A stretch of 64,000 bases of DNA from Bacteroidota bacterium (GCA_016713645.1 JADJOU010000003.1:186001-250000); one strand, 5' to 3'. Counted from the stretch's first letter, positions 1 to 10,195 are shown. Numbers and translations are program-made. The notes: generated by a model not told the origin, from the letters alone.

Positions 1-63
1 TGTAGTCTTTGTAGAAATGCGCAACTGCGATTTTTCAATGCGCCGATTTCATAAAATAGATCA

Positions 64-348
64 TTGGATTCTACCAAAAAATCTTATCTTTATCAAAACG
101 ATCCCAATCCATTCGGAAGTCTGACAACCATTAAGTACTATATAGACGAAATATCTACTATTAATTCCTCATTCATTGAAATAAGAGATTTAATGGATAT
201 TCTCAAAAGTACAATTCCAGTTTCAGATGAAAGTGGTATAGGGCAAGTCAATTTTAATGGCAATAACTTGATCAATGGGTTCTATGTATATTCCCTTAAA
301 ATAAATGGCGTGAGCAAGGATAGCAAACTATTATTAATAGAACATTAG
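64..348 (+). pseudogene. Orphaned T9SS type A C-terminal sorting domain
   Basis: The 94 codons translate to a typical T9SS type A tail: a 'NDPNPF' opening (family consensus NxPNPF) at about residue 13, a beta-rich middle, then 'NGFYVYSL' and a final basic/hydrophobic strand. Such tails are about 80 residues long and always follow a secreted cargo, but here there is no signal peptide or cargo. The frame has a stop (TAA) at 52-54 and the only start is TTG. Either the cargo was lost, leaving a remnant, or the gene entered from the left edge and is frame-broken near position 55. Downstream genes are also decayed, which favours a remnant. The family call is firm; the status is inferred. Confidence 0.7.
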
Positions 349-353
349 AATGT

Positions 354-880
354 ATGAAAGCATTTGCATTTTTTATTTTACTCAGTATAGTTCTTTCCTG
401 CTCTAAAGAGCCTGATTATAGAGATAAATATGTGGGATTGTATAAAACGGAATTGTCGTACATAAATAGAGATACAAATATAATCCAAAAGATACTGGAA
501 TCATTTCTATTGAAATAGACAATGACGAAGATTCTGGATTGATTCTAAATTTCGGAACTAAAATGAGGTTTGAAGAACCACCAAGTGGAGCATTTTTTGA
601 TTACTTTTATATTGGAGTAATCAGAAAAAACATTTTAAGCGTGGGAAGATTGAAGTTAAAGATTAATAGTGCAGGCAGACTCTATACTTCTTCATATAAT
701 GGTGAAACACAAAATCATGAGAGTGAATTCTATATTTATTCCAATCTTCAACTGTGCATAGCTTTTGGATTTTCGAACTACATGCATACAAGAAATAATT
801 TAAGAGTTCGATTTAAGGAATTAAACTTTAAAAAACATGCATTATTATATCACTATAATTTTCCTCTTAATCTGTATTAG
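354..880 (+). pseudogene. Lipoprotein, frameshifted; paralogue of the next gene
   Basis: The ATG at 354 begins a lipoprotein signal (hydrophobic stretch, then lipobox ending in Cys16, 'VLSC'). The first frame stops at 516-518. Matching sequence resumes one frame over from about 480 ('GIISIEI', 'LILNFG') and runs to 880. The reconstructed protein aligns with the lipoprotein encoded at 837-1325: both have 'C-K/S-K-E...DYRD-Y-G-Y' just after the lipidated Cys and 'GII-I' about 45 residues later. One missing base near 478 would restore the frame. The 3' end overlaps the next gene by 44 nt. No known domain is recognised. It is probably an outer-membrane lipoprotein pair born by tandem duplication. 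Confidence 0.6.
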
Positions 881-1325
881 TTGTAAGAAAGAAGCGCCAA
901 TAGATTATAGAGATGCATATATAGGGACATACACCTGCCAACTTCAGCAATATCAAATTCGTTCTAACGGCAATAATGTAGAATATATAAATTATGATTC
1001 CTCGAATGGGATTATTCAAATAGCCAAGCATCTTCAAGACTCTATGGTTGACTTTTATTTTGGAGAGGGTTTAAGGTTAGAATCAGACAAATTGATCATC
1101 AATGATCTATTCATAAAACCCATAGGAAAAGAAATTAAGATCAGCCATCATATACCATTCAAAATTGAAAACAATTTAAAACTAACTAACTTATATAATA
1201 TATATTACTCCACAGATTATATTGATAGCATCAATCCAAAAACAAAAACATTCAATCTGTTTTTTGTGTTTGCTCAAATTCATTCAGATTATTATTATGC
1301 AAGAATTACTGGTACAAAAAATTAG
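837..1325 (+). CDS. Putative lipoprotein, function unknown
   Basis: This is an intact 162-residue product. A hydrophobic N-terminus ends in the lipobox 'CISC' (Cys16), so it should be exported and lipidated. The mature part starts with 'KKEAPIDYRDAYIGTY', a pattern seen in many small Bacteroidota lipoproteins of lipocalin-like or 'DUF-type' beta folds, but I cannot assign a family. It is the undamaged partner of the frameshifted paralogue at 354-880, and its start lies inside that gene's 3' end. The next gene is broken as well, so this may be the last functional member of a decaying accessory locus. Confidence 0.6.
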   Translation: MHYYITIIFLLICISCKKEAPIDYRDAYIGTYTCQLQQYQIRSNGNNVEYINYDSSNGIIQIAKHLQDSMVDFYFGEGLRLESDKLIINDLFIKPIGKEIKISHHIPFKIENNLKLTNLYNIYYSTDYIDSINPKTKTFNLFFVFAQIHSDYYYARITGTKN

Positions 1326-1329
1326 AGCT

Positions 1330-1565
1330 ATGAAACTAAAATTCAATATCCTTTTTGTGTGATCATTTATAGCAAATATCCTATTTGCTCAAACATTCAG
1401 AAACAATCCCAACTACGCCCTTTTTTCCAAGACAGTTATGATGGAACAGCATTTAGACCGAACACTTGTGATCAATTTAATAGCAGTAGATCGATTTGAT
1501 TTAACAATGGCTTTGAAATAGGAGAAAACTCAGAGGTAGAACTCACATTGATGAATTGTCAATAA
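1330..1565 (+). pseudogene. Broken secreted-protein gene fragment
   Basis: The ATG at 1330 opens a signal peptide (MKLKFNILFV...ANILFAQ) that is interrupted by an in-frame TGA at 1360-1362. After the signal, coherent sequence jumps between frames. One frame holds 'FNNGFEIGENSEVEL', which resembles the 'NGFEV..NAEFE' repeat unit commonly found near the end of Bacteroidota secreted adhesins. Another stop (TGA) precedes this piece, and the frame ends at 1563-1565. At least two lesions in about 235 nt and no complete domain make this a pseudogene fragment. The rest of the gap to 1638 is AT-rich and shows nothing else. Confidence 0.5.
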
Positions 1566-1638
1566 AAAATAAACTTAATAGAATACCCCCAAAAGCTTGA
1601 AATAAAGATGGGAATATAAATTAAACCTTGAATTTGGG

Positions 1639-2079
1639 CTAAAGCCTCACCCGCTCATAATTCTTCCCCACTACAAAATTGAATTCCACGGGATGGTCCA
1701 TTTGCAATTCGGATAATTTGATTTTCACTTTGATATAGCGCTTATTGATTCGATCGATCACTTCAAATGTATCTCTGGTCACCAATATCCGCGCGCCCTC
1801 AATTCCAAACAATCCCGTGAGCGAAAGCCACGCCGTATCATCTCGCTTAATTCTAATTTTTGCCGTAAAATCTTGCGAAAAAGCCTCAGATTGAAAGTCA
1901 ATATCCAATTCTGCCGTCATCCAATTGGGCAGTGGCTTGGCATATTCGTATACTGCAGGCTTAGTAACTGTGTATTCCTTTTCCACCGACTTAACAAATG
2001 GAGCTATCGTTTTTCTCGAACTATGACAAGAACTCAAAATCAGTGCGATAAATCCCAAATAGACTAGTAATTTATTCAT
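1639..2079 (-). CDS. DUF4292 lipoprotein with apparent internal deletion
   Basis: The start chosen is the ATG at 2079, which gives a clean lipoprotein signal (lipobox 'ILSSC', Cys18); upstream in-frame codons only add non-signal sequence. The mature part matches the DUF4292 pattern ('WMTAELDIDF...ARIRIKRDDTAWLSLT..FGIEGARI', then 'INKRY') and the C-terminal signature 'PVEFNFVVGKNYERV'. Family members are usually about 250 residues; this one has 146. The section between 'INKRY' and the C-terminal strand (about 80-100 residues) is missing in frame. DUF4292 proteins are thought to be outer-membrane lipoproteins of unknown role. The gene diverges from hpt with a gap of about 70 nt. Confidence 0.65.
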   Translation of the reverse strand: MNKLLVYLGFIALILSSCHSSRKTIAPFVKSVEKEYTVTKPAVYEYAKPLPNWMTAELDIDFQSEAFSQDFTAKIRIKRDDTAWLSLTGLFGIEGARILVTRDTFEVIDRINKRYIKVKIKLSELQMDHPVEFNFVVGKNYERVRL

Positions 2080-2149
2080 AAGCTTGTAAAAGTATAATTT
2101 TAATCTCACTCCAGTTAAATTCCCTAATATTGCTTTAATATATTTAACA

Positions 2150-2575
2150 ATGATTATCACCGTCAAAGACAAACAATTCGCCCCCTATCTCTCGGAAGCA
2201 GCCATTCATGCGCGCATCGCAGAAATGGGAAAAACGCTCACTGCAGAGCTCAAAGACAGCAATCCCCTTTTCATCTCGATATTTAAGACGCTCTTGGGCA
2301 TCGATAAAGACATCAAAGATAGAGTCGTTGTAATCGTGGAAGACATCGTCGATACAGGCAATACCCTCGCTGCCTTTATGCCCACTTTAGAGGCCCTCCA
2401 ACCTAAAAAAATTCTATTGGTCTCGCTATTGTTCAAACCCAAAGCACTTCAGCGCCCCTTAAAAGTAGATTATACGGGATTTGAAATCCCCAATGATTTT
2501 ATTGTAGGCTATGGGCTGGATTATGATGGATATGGACGGAATTTAAAGGATATATATAAAATTCAAGCCTCTTAA
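2150..2575 (+). CDS. hpt: Hypoxanthine phosphoribosyltransferase, internally shortened
   Basis: Purine salvage enzyme of the type I PRTase family. The N-terminus ('VKDKQFAPYLSEAAI'), the PRPP loop 'VVIVEDIVDTGNTL', and the C-terminal 'GFEIPNDFIVGYGLDYDGYGRNLKDIY' are all classic Hpt. The protein has 141 residues against about 175-180 in the family. The gap falls between 'NPLFISI' and 'KTLLGID', where the 'NGSFMF..DL' helix and the flexible Ser-Tyr active-site loop should be. If real, this in-frame loss of roughly 37 residues should abolish activity; I think it equally likely to be an assembly deletion, since three other genes here have similar gaps. Confidence 0.8.
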   Translation: MIITVKDKQFAPYLSEAAIHARIAEMGKTLTAELKDSNPLFISIFKTLLGIDKDIKDRVVVIVEDIVDTGNTLAAFMPTLEALQPKKILLVSLLFKPKALQRPLKVDYTGFEIPNDFIVGYGLDYDGYGRNLKDIYKIQAS

Positions 2576-2579
2576 TCCC

Positions 2580-3107
2580 TCCCTACACATTTTACTAACG
2601 TATGGACACTTTTTTGTGGACACCATTAGAAATATAATGCAATTATTTGCCCTTGAATCAAGCACAGTTTGAAGCGGTTACTTCGGATCGTCTTTGCGGC
2701 CAACAAGCCGCACGTGTCCCCTGCAAAGTGTAGGGATCTCTCGGCGGGTCTATTTCTTTTAATGAAAAATGAAATTGATTTAGTATGTACAATCAATGCA
2801 GTATCGTTAAAAGAAATTGCATTTTATGTGAAGTAAAACTATTATTTATAATTTTCTTTTTGCCTTCGGCGACTTACTTTTTGCCTTGACGCATGAGTGG
2901 GATGCGCTAGCATAAGCCTAGCAGAGTAAGCAAAAAAGTCAAGGGCCGTTATAAACCACCATGCGCACATCGGGCGTTTATTGAAATTAATAAATTCGCT
3001 TCAATTTTCTGGCTCTATTGAAGAATTGACCCAAACAAAAAAATCCATGTTTAGAGATTAAAAAATAAGAAGTATTTGTGTCCACACGTCAATACACATT
3101 GTAGGGA
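2580..3107. repeat. Non-coding element with imperfect 30-bp terminal inverted repeats
   Basis: The left end 2580-2609 and the reverse complement of the right end 3078-3107 match at 23 of 30 positions without gaps. Both begin TCCCTACA and end TGGACAC. The 528-nt interior has no supportable gene. Left of centre, 'CAAAGTGTAGG' at 2724-2734 is the reverse complement of a stretch in the long palindrome at 60833-60843, suggesting a dispersed repeat family. The interior also holds a 'ctttttgccttgac...gtcaaggg' inverted pair (about 2868-2945) of a kind seen scattered in Bacteroidota genomes. No target-site duplication is evident. It could be a MITE or the eroded shell of an insertion sequence. Confidence 0.5.
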
Positions 3108-3129
3108 CTGAGGCACATCCCTCGCCAAT

Positions 3130-3147
3130 GTCTGTGTCCTCACAGAC
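3130..3147. repeat. Short perfect hairpin
   Basis: GTCTGTG (3130-3136) and CACAGAC (3141-3147) flank a TCCT loop. There is no T-run after it, so it does not look like an intrinsic terminator. It lies just outside the inverted-repeat element and before the phenylalanine hydroxylase promoter. From here to 3244 nothing else is recognisable. Confidence 0.4.
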
Positions 3148-3244
3148 TTCTAAATGCCTTAACGTTTGGTCTCACCGCCTAGCGAAATGCCCCAGCAAAG
3201 TAAAAGATAAACTAGGTTTTTTTTATCCAAATAAAAAAAAAGAA

Positions 3245-3252
3245 TAAGTTTG
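3245..3252 (+). promoter_or_regulatory. Bacteroidota -7 box TAAGTTTG
   Basis: Exact match to the Bacteroidota -7 consensus TAnnTTTG, 21 nt before the phhA ATG. The -33 region (TTTA at 3222-3225, 19-nt spacing) is a weak TTTG match. Confidence 0.5.
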
Positions 3253-3272
3253 TATTAACTAAATGTTTTGCG

Positions 3273-4001
3273 ATGCAACAAGAATACGATAAATACACTG
3301 CAGAGAACCACCAAGTTTGGAATATATTATACGATAGAATGATGGAAATCCTTCCTCATTACTCGACAAAAGCATATTTAGAAGGAATTGATGTAGTTGG
3401 ATTTGAAGCACATCGCATCCCCAATTTCAAAGAGATGAATGCCAAATTGGCGAATATCTCCGGTTGGGAAGTCTATGCTGTACCTGGTTTGATCGACAAC
3501 AAAGGCTTTTTTGAATTATTGGCGGAGAAAAAATTTCCTGCTACTACTTGGTTGAGAAGAATGGATCAATTGGACTATTTGGAAGAACCAGATATGTTTC
3601 ACGATGTTTTTGGTCATATTCCTCTTTTGGCAAATATTCCCTTCACCAATTTCTTGGTAGAGCTTTCTAAAATTGCCTTGGTGCATATTGAGAGTGAATG
3701 GGCGGTGGAATTGATTTCAAGAATCTATTGGTTTACCGTAGAATTTGGCTTGATCAAAGAAGATGGCAAATTGAAAGTATATGGCGCTGGAATTCTTTCT
3801 TCGAGCGGTGAGACAAAATATTCCATCGATTCAGATATTCCAGAAAGGGTGCCTTATATCGTCAGTGATATATTCAACACGCCGTATATCAAGGACAAAT
3901 TTCAAGAAAAATACTTTGTCATTGAATCCTATGAGGCACTATTCAATAGCCTTCCCGAGATAAGAAATCTATTGGAAAAAGAATTGGCCTCTGTCAATTA
4001 A
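3273..4001 (+). CDS. phhA: Phenylalanine 4-monooxygenase
   Basis: Biopterin- and iron-dependent aromatic amino acid hydroxylase that converts phenylalanine to tyrosine in the cytoplasm. The 242-residue protein is the compact bacterial form without a regulatory ACT domain. The iron ligands are visible: His110 and His115 in 'FHDVFGH' and Glu157 in 'YWFTVEFGL'. The substrate-loop region 'YGAGILSSSGE' follows. The ATG at 3273 fits both the family start and the -7 box just upstream. The reading frame is undamaged, in contrast to hpt upstream and tatC downstream. No pterin recycling gene (phhB) lies nearby. Confidence 0.9.
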   Translation: MQQEYDKYTAENHQVWNILYDRMMEILPHYSTKAYLEGIDVVGFEAHRIPNFKEMNAKLANISGWEVYAVPGLIDNKGFFELLAEKKFPATTWLRRMDQLDYLEEPDMFHDVFGHIPLLANIPFTNFLVELSKIALVHIESEWAVELISRIYWFTVEFGLIKEDGKLKVYGAGILSSSGETKYSIDSDIPERVPYIVSDIFNTPYIKDKFQEKYFVIESYEALFNSLPEIRNLLEKELASVN

Positions 4002-4058
4002 TTTTTCATCCCAATCATTTTGTATGGCGTAATATTGCCTTACTTTTTATATTCATTC

Positions 4059-4861
4059 ATGGCGACACCTCAGCAATCTAATATGACTTTTTTCGAGCAC
4101 CTCGAAGAGATGCGAGGACATTTGTTTCGCTCTGCCATCGTTGTATTAGTCGTTTCTGTCGTTTTGATTTTCTTCAAAGAATTTATTTTCGATACCCTTC
4201 TATTCGGTCCGCTGAATACCAATTTCATCTCCTACCAATTACTCTGTATGTTGGCGCCAGAATTTTGCATCAAAGAGATTCCCTTTGAATTGATGAATAC
4301 AGAATTGGCAGGACAATTTTTCATCCACTTAAAAGCTGCATTCATCTTGGGTTTTATCTTCTCTGTTCCGTATATATTTTGGGAGATATGGAAATTCATC
4401 AGCCCCGCATTGCTTCCCAGAGCGAAATGTCTTATGCGCGAAAATTGCTCGGAGCGGGCTCTGTCCTCTTTTTTATCGGCGTCATTTTCGCCTATTATAT
4501 GGTGATACCGCTCTCTATTTTATTCTTCAGCACCTATACCATATCAGATAGAATCGTCAACCGCTTTTCCATTGACAATTATTTCTCTTTCTTGAGCGAC
4601 ACGATACTCTGGTCTGGTCTATCTTTTGAGCTTCCAATAATCGTTTATTTCTTAGCTAAACTCGATATTCTCACCGTGTCTTTTTTACAAAATTATCGAC
4701 GCCATCTCTACGTATTTATTTTTGTGCTCGCCGCTGCTATTACGCCTTCACCAGATATATTGAGTCAAGTGATGGTCGCTATACCATTGCTCCTTTTGTT
4801 TGAAGTGAGTATTGTCGTCGCACAAAGAGTTCAAAAAGGAAAAGAATTAAATAATGACTAA
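4059..4861 (+). CDS. tatC: Twin-arginine translocase subunit TatC (frame break)
   Basis: Integral membrane core of the Tat export pathway, which binds twin-arginine signal peptides. The start 'MATPQQSNMTFFEHLEEMRGHLFRS' is at ATG 4059; 'FxEHLxELRxRL' is the TatC hallmark. The family motif 'PYIFWEIWKFISPAL' appears in the first frame, then the frame breaks near 4418 and continues as 'SYARKLLGAGSVLFF', finishing with 'FLAKLDILT' and 'AAAITPSPDILSQ'. One extra base at 4415-4420 restores a full-length TatC of about 267 residues with six membrane segments. The end overlaps the next gene by 8 nt. No tatA or tatB is in the window. Confidence 0.9.
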
Positions 4862-5342
4862 TTCACACAATCAACACGCTTTAAGGGCTTTGATGCATGA
4901 ATATGATTTGGCGATCCAGGATTTGATATCCCTCATCCATGAATTGTCCAATGAAGAATTGAATATAGAAAGTCCTCTTGAAACCAAAGATCCAGACTGT
5001 TTAACGGTTAAAACCATCCTCGAGCACATCTTGCGCTCAGGTTATGGGTATATCAATACCATCGTCAAGTACCTAAGATTGAATACGATTATGTTGCAGT
5101 ATGAATTTCCATGCAGCACAGCGCATGATTATTCCAATGAATTGATCAAGATGTCTGTCTATACCGAGGAAAAATTGCATTTAATCGACGATAGTATGAT
5201 TCAAGCATTGGAGCAGCAACACAAGATTCGAACGACTTGGGGCCAATACTACGATATTGAACAATTATTGGAACATGCGATTGTGCATGTCTTGAGACAT
5301 CGATATCAGATAGAAAAGTATTTGGTGAATGCGGGGAATTAA
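4854..5342 (+). CDS. DinB-like four-helix protein
   Basis: 162 residues with the DinB/YfiT layout: an N-terminal helix with 'LSNEEL', a His in 'ILEHILRSG' (about residue 62), and a C-terminal 'LEHAIVHVLRHRYQIEKY' carrying further His residues. In this superfamily three His residues usually bind a metal, and members act as bacillithiol or other thiol transferases or remain uncharacterised. The ATG overlaps the tatC stop by 8 nt, so the two are probably co-transcribed. The function is not specified beyond the fold. Confidence 0.65.
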   Translation: MTNSHNQHALRALMHEYDLAIQDLISLIHELSNEELNIESPLETKDPDCLTVKTILEHILRSGYGYINTIVKYLRLNTIMLQYEFPCSTAHDYSNELIKMSVYTEEKLHLIDDSMIQALEQQHKIRTTWGQYYDIEQLLEHAIVHVLRHRYQIEKYLVNAGN

Positions 5343-5348
5343 ATCTAC

Positions 5349-6542
5349 CTATTTCAACTTCGCCATCGCCTCTTTGATTCGCGCAAAAGCCTTATTGATA
5401 TTGTCTTCTGAGGCGGCATACGAAAATCTCAAGCAATTTTCATCACCGAAACTATCTCCGCCAACGCTTGCCACATGGGCATTTTCGAGGAGGTATAGCG
5501 CTAAATCGTTGCCATTTTTAATGATGCTCTTGCCATCGGTTTTGCCAAAACATCTACTCACGTTGGGGAAGGCGTAGAAAGCCCCTTCGGGATCATTGCA
5601 TTTCCAGTCTGCGATGTCGGCGATGTGATTCATCACCAATGTTTTTCTTCGTTGGTATGCTTCGCGCATAGCCATCGTCGGACCCATATCTCCATCCAAG
5701 GCAGCAATAGCCGCTATTTGATTAAAACTGCAGGTACCAGAGGTAAACTGCCCTTGAATCTTATCACAAGCTTGTGCGATTTCTTTTGTAGTCCCGATAT
5801 AACCCAATCTCCAACCTGTCATCGCAAATCCCTTAGAGAAGCCATTCACGGTTATGGTGCGATCATACATGCTTTTAAAAGATGCAATGCTCACATGTTT
5901 TCCTGCGTAATTGATATATTCGTATATCTCATCTGAGATGACATGAATGCGCGGATATTTTTCCAACACTGCTACTAATCCAGCCAATTCATCGTGACTC
6001 AATACAGAACCTGTTGGATTGCACGGCGAACTGAAGATAACCAATTTGGTCTTAGGGGTAATATGCGCTTCTAATTGCTCTGGTGTTATTTTATAGTGCT
6101 GTTCGACAGGTGCTAATATTTCAATCCATTTAGCCTCACATAAATGCGCTATTGCAGCATAACTCACCCAATAAGGAGAAGGCAATAAGACCTCATCATC
6201 TTTATCCAATAAGGCCAAACAAGCATTGGCAATGCTCTGCTTTGCACCTGTAGAAACAACGATTTGATCTGGTGCATAGTGCAATCCATTGTCGCGCAAA
6301 AATTTTCTTGAAATCGCCTCTCGAAGTTCTAATAAACCAGATACGGGCGTGTATTTTGTCTGTCCGTCTGCAAGCGCCTTTACAGCTGCATCTTTGATAT
6401 GTTGGGGCGTATCAAAATCGGGTTCCCCCAAACTGAGGTTAATCACATCCACACCTTTCCCTCTTAATTCCCTCGCCATTCTCGCCATCAACAAAGTAGC
6501 TGATTCTACCATGGACGACACTCTATTTGAAAGTACATTCAT
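5349..6542 (-). CDS. Class I pyridoxal-phosphate aminotransferase (AspC-like)
   Basis: A 397-residue fold-type I aminotransferase. Visible motifs are 'SLGEPDFDTP' (about 37-46), 'NPTG' (175-178), the PLP-ring Asp204 in 'ISDEIY', the Schiff-base Lys237 in 'NGFSKGFAMTGWRLG', and the substrate-carboxylate Arg in 'NCLRFSYA' near the C-terminus. This pattern is that of bacterial aspartate aminotransferases of subgroup I-gamma, which transfer amino groups between aspartate or other amino acids and 2-oxoglutarate. The gene is convergent with the DinB-like gene (6-nt gap). A near-consensus minus-strand -7 box TACATTTA lies at 6568-6575. The frame is intact. Confidence 0.85.
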   Translation of the reverse strand: MNVLSNRVSSMVESATLLMARMARELRGKGVDVINLSLGEPDFDTPQHIKDAAVKALADGQTKYTPVSGLLELREAISRKFLRDNGLHYAPDQIVVSTGAKQSIANACLALLDKDDEVLLPSPYWVSYAAIAHLCEAKWIEILAPVEQHYKITPEQLEAHITPKTKLVIFSSPCNPTGSVLSHDELAGLVAVLEKYPRIHVISDEIYEYINYAGKHVSIASFKSMYDRTITVNGFSKGFAMTGWRLGYIGTTKEIAQACDKIQGQFTSGTCSFNQIAAIAALDGDMGPTMAMREAYQRRKTLVMNHIADIADWKCNDPEGAFYAFPNVSRCFGKTDGKSIIKNGNDLALYLLENAHVASVGGDSFGDENCLRFSYAASEDNINKAFARIKEAMAKLK

Positions 6543-6615
6543 ATAAAAAAACTATAAGAATAAGTCGTAAATGTAATTGAATTAATTGAAACTAGTTAAA
6601 AATGGGAATCGCAGT

Positions 6616-9600
6616 TTAATTCGAGCCCTCTTTTTTCATTCGCTTCCCCTTTAATCTCCATTCCAATCGCTCTGCATAATAGGTCATTACAGGCACAATC
6701 ACCAAGGTGATAACTGTAGCAAAAACCAATCCATACATAACGGCCCAACTCAATGGCCCCCAGAATGCTGTGCTATCTCCACCGATAAAAAGTGTGGTTT
6801 AAATTCTGAAACCAAGCCAATAAAATCGATGTTCAAGCCAATCGCAGATGGAATCAAACCAATTACCGTTGCAATGGCTGTCAACATCACAGGTCTCAAA
6901 CGCGTATAGCCCGATTCAACAATAGCTTCTTTTTAAAGCTTCTCGAGTGAGCGGTTCATCTTCACTGATGCCCAATTTCAAGCGCATGCGCTCCTTGGTC
7001 AAATCGAAGAAGTCCAACAATACAATCGCATTATTTACCACAACGCCCGCCAATGAAATGATACCGATCATGGTCATGATTACAACAAAATCCATCCCAG
7101 AAATACCTAATCCCAAGAATACACCAATTGTACTCAATAGCGCTGAGCCTAAAACCACAATAGGAATAATGATTGAATTGAATTGCGCAACCAAAATCAG
7201 CAAGATTAAGAATAGAGCTACAAGCAAAGCGCGCGATAAGAATGCCATGGCCTTTCCCTGTTCCTCTTGTTCACCGCCAAAACTGATTTCATATCCCTTA
7301 GGCAATTGTTTATTTTTTAATAATGATTCAAGCTTCTTATTGATTTCATCAGCATTATATCCCTGTAAAACGTTCGAATAAATAGTGATCACGCGATTCT
7401 GATCTTTTCTGGTAATCGATCCATAAGAAGAGGCAAAATCCGCTTTAGCGACTGCCGATATTGGCACTTCTACTAATTTTCCCGTATTCTGATCCCTAAA
7501 CACGAGCACTTGATTCAATAAATCATCAATGCTCTTGCGCGCTGTGCTATCTAGGCGAAGCATGATTGGATAATCATCATCTCCTTGTTTGAACTTGGTC
7601 ACTTCTTTTCCAAACAAAGCGGTTCTAATTGTTGATGCCACTTGAGCTGTTGAAACACCGTAAGTTCTTGCTGCCGCGCGATCAATAGAAATAACCATTT
7701 CAGGCTTAGAGGCATCTAAATTCGATTTCAATTCTTCGATTCCCTGAATGCCTGAAGTGCGAATTTCTTGTCTCACTTGATTTTGAATTTCCACTAATTT
7801 ATCAAACTCCTCTCCCATAATGTTGATAGAAATCGGAGGACCAACTGGAGGTCCATTTTGATTCTTTGCCACCGTGATATTGACACCAGCGACGCCTACC
7901 ACAGCGGCTCTGAGCTCTTCCATAATCACTTTGGTGTCCACCCCGCCTCGATCGGGGAATTCTGCAAAAGAAACCGTTATTCTCGCTCTATTCGGCGTAG
8001 TGCTTGTACCTGAGGCTGTTTTATCGCCCATCGGATCAACCGTTCCCTTACCTACATTCGTCAGCACCGCTTCTACGACACCGCCATATTTTTTGGTGAT
8101 CTTCAATATTTTTTGTTCTGCATCTTTAGCCAATTGATTGCTTCGATGAATATCCGTGCCTGTTGGCATTTCAATAAATACATTCACATAGTTTGGATCT
8201 GCTGATGGGAAGAATACCACATGCGGTTGTCTTAGAATCAATATAATGACAGATAAAAAGAGCGTCACAATAATTCCAAAAATAAATTTGCGCGGATTCT
8301 TTCCATGCAAGGCATAGATCAACGTATTTTTATAGACATTTTCAATCCAAGGTAAAAATTTATGCAAGATGATATTGGTGGATGGCTTGATAACGACTAA
8401 ATCCAATACGCCTAAAATAATCCCCCAAATGGCTATATTGGCGATGGTATGATAGCCTTTGCTCTTTAAGAAATATCCAATTAAATGGAAAACAACAGCA
8501 ATCAAAGTCAAGAAAACAAAAATTTTGCTCGCTTTTTTCTTATCGACTTGTTCTTTCCCCGTTTCAATTTTCATAAAGATGGCCGTGAAAACAGGAACTA
8601 GAATAAAGGCTACAAATAGTGAACTGAAGAGAATAACAATCAATGTAATTGGCAAATAGCGCATGAATTTCCCCATGATTCCCGGCCAAAAAGCAAGGGG
8701 AGGAAACTCGCCAAATTCGTTAAAGTAGAAGTAATAATCGGCAATGCGACTTCACTCACCCCATCCAAAGATGCTTGCAATAAAGGTTTTTTCTCATTGG
8801 TGTGGTGACGATATATATTCTCTACCACCACGATACCATTGTCAATGAAGGTCCCAAGCGCCAAAATCAAGGAGAAGAGCAACATCATGTTCAAGGTATA
8901 CCCCATCGCACTCAATACCGTAAAGCCCAATAGCATCGTCAATGGTATAGCTATACCCACAAACATGGCATTTCTAAATCCGAGGAATAACATCAAAACC
9001 AATACAGAGAGCAAAATCGCGGAGATGACATTGTTTTCTAAATCTGCAACAGAGCTCTTGGTCTGCTTAGAAGTATCATTTGTAATGGATATGGAAAGGC
9101 TCTTTGGGAATTTCTCCTGCTTTGCCTTTTCTACTAAGACATAAATTTTATCAACAGCATCCAATAAGTTTCGTCCACTTCGCTTCATAATATCCAAGGA
9201 AACGACAGGACTTCCCTCGATGCGCGCATAGCTATCTGGATCAATATATCCAAAGGAAACTTCTGCGATATCTCTGAGCAAAACAATCTGTCCATTCTGT
9301 GCTTTCAAATAATATTTTTCAAATCCTCTTAAGATTTGAATTGACCTTCAACGCGCAAAGTTCTTCTATAATCATTGCCGGAGAGGTCTCCCGCAGACAT
9401 GGTAATATTTTCTTGTTTGATGGCCTCCTCAATATTGTAAAAAGAGATATCCATCGCCTCCATTTTATATCGATTCAATTCCACCTTCATCTCCTTATCC
9501 AATGCCCCTTTAATTTCCACCTTTGAAATCTCTGGAAGCACTTCAATTTCGTCTTTGAGATATTCCGCATAATCCTTGAGCTCATCCATACTGAATTCCT

Positions 9601-10078
9601 TGCCCGATAGATTGACATTGACGACTGGCATATTCGAAAAGTCCATATCGAAAATATTCGGCTCAATGGTCATATCAGTCGGCAAATCAGACTTTGCTCT
9701 ATCTACGGCGTCCTTTACCTTTTGAAGAGCATCCTTGGGATCCACTTCAAAGTCAAATTCAACAACGGTTGTAGAGAAATCTTGGATACACGAGGAGGAT
9801 ATCTTCGTCACCCCATTGATGGTTTTAATCTCCTTCTCAATATGGCGAGTAATGAGGTTCTCCATATCTTTCGGGGAGTTTCCCGGATAAGTGATTCCCA
9901 CGAATATGGTCGGTATTTTAATTTCCGGAAAATTCTCTCTCGGCATGCCGTTATAGGCTGAGATTCCGATAAATGTGATGAGGATGGTCGCTAAGAGGAC
10001 GGTGGTTCTATTCTTTAGGGCAAATGTCGCAGGGCTAAATTCTCTGACGACTTCCTTGGCTTTGTCTAAAATTTCCAA
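6616..10078 (-). CDS. RND-family efflux permease (HAE1/AcrB-like), several frame breaks
   Basis: Inner-membrane proton-driven exporter of about 1150 residues. The N-terminal helix and porter start ('YNGMPRENFPEIKIP.IFVGITYPG') are followed by the central RND signature ('AMLLGFTVLSAMGYTLN', 'DNGIVVVENIYRHH') and a second repeat with 'GGEQEEQGKAMAFL' and 'MIGIISLAGVVVNNAIVLLDF'. The frame breaks at 9331-9332, 8688-8692, 6930-6934 and 6787-6791; each is fixed by one base in a short A or T run, and restored sequence reads smoothly (for example 'LLFWPGIMGKF'). The stop is at 6616-6618. No membrane-fusion or TolC-type gene is adjacent, so partners must be elsewhere or lie outside this operon. Confidence 0.85.
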
Positions 10079-10195
10079 AATAAAAAATGTTTTAAATATC
10101 TAAATAATCAAATCACGAGAGCTAGCACACAAACAAAATCAAGGCTTCAAATGTTCATAAAACGGCACATAAATTTATCCATAAAGAATTGCTTA

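Noticed and set aside
2580..3107. A complete insertion sequence
   Set aside because: No transposase frame can be found inside, and no target duplication is visible.
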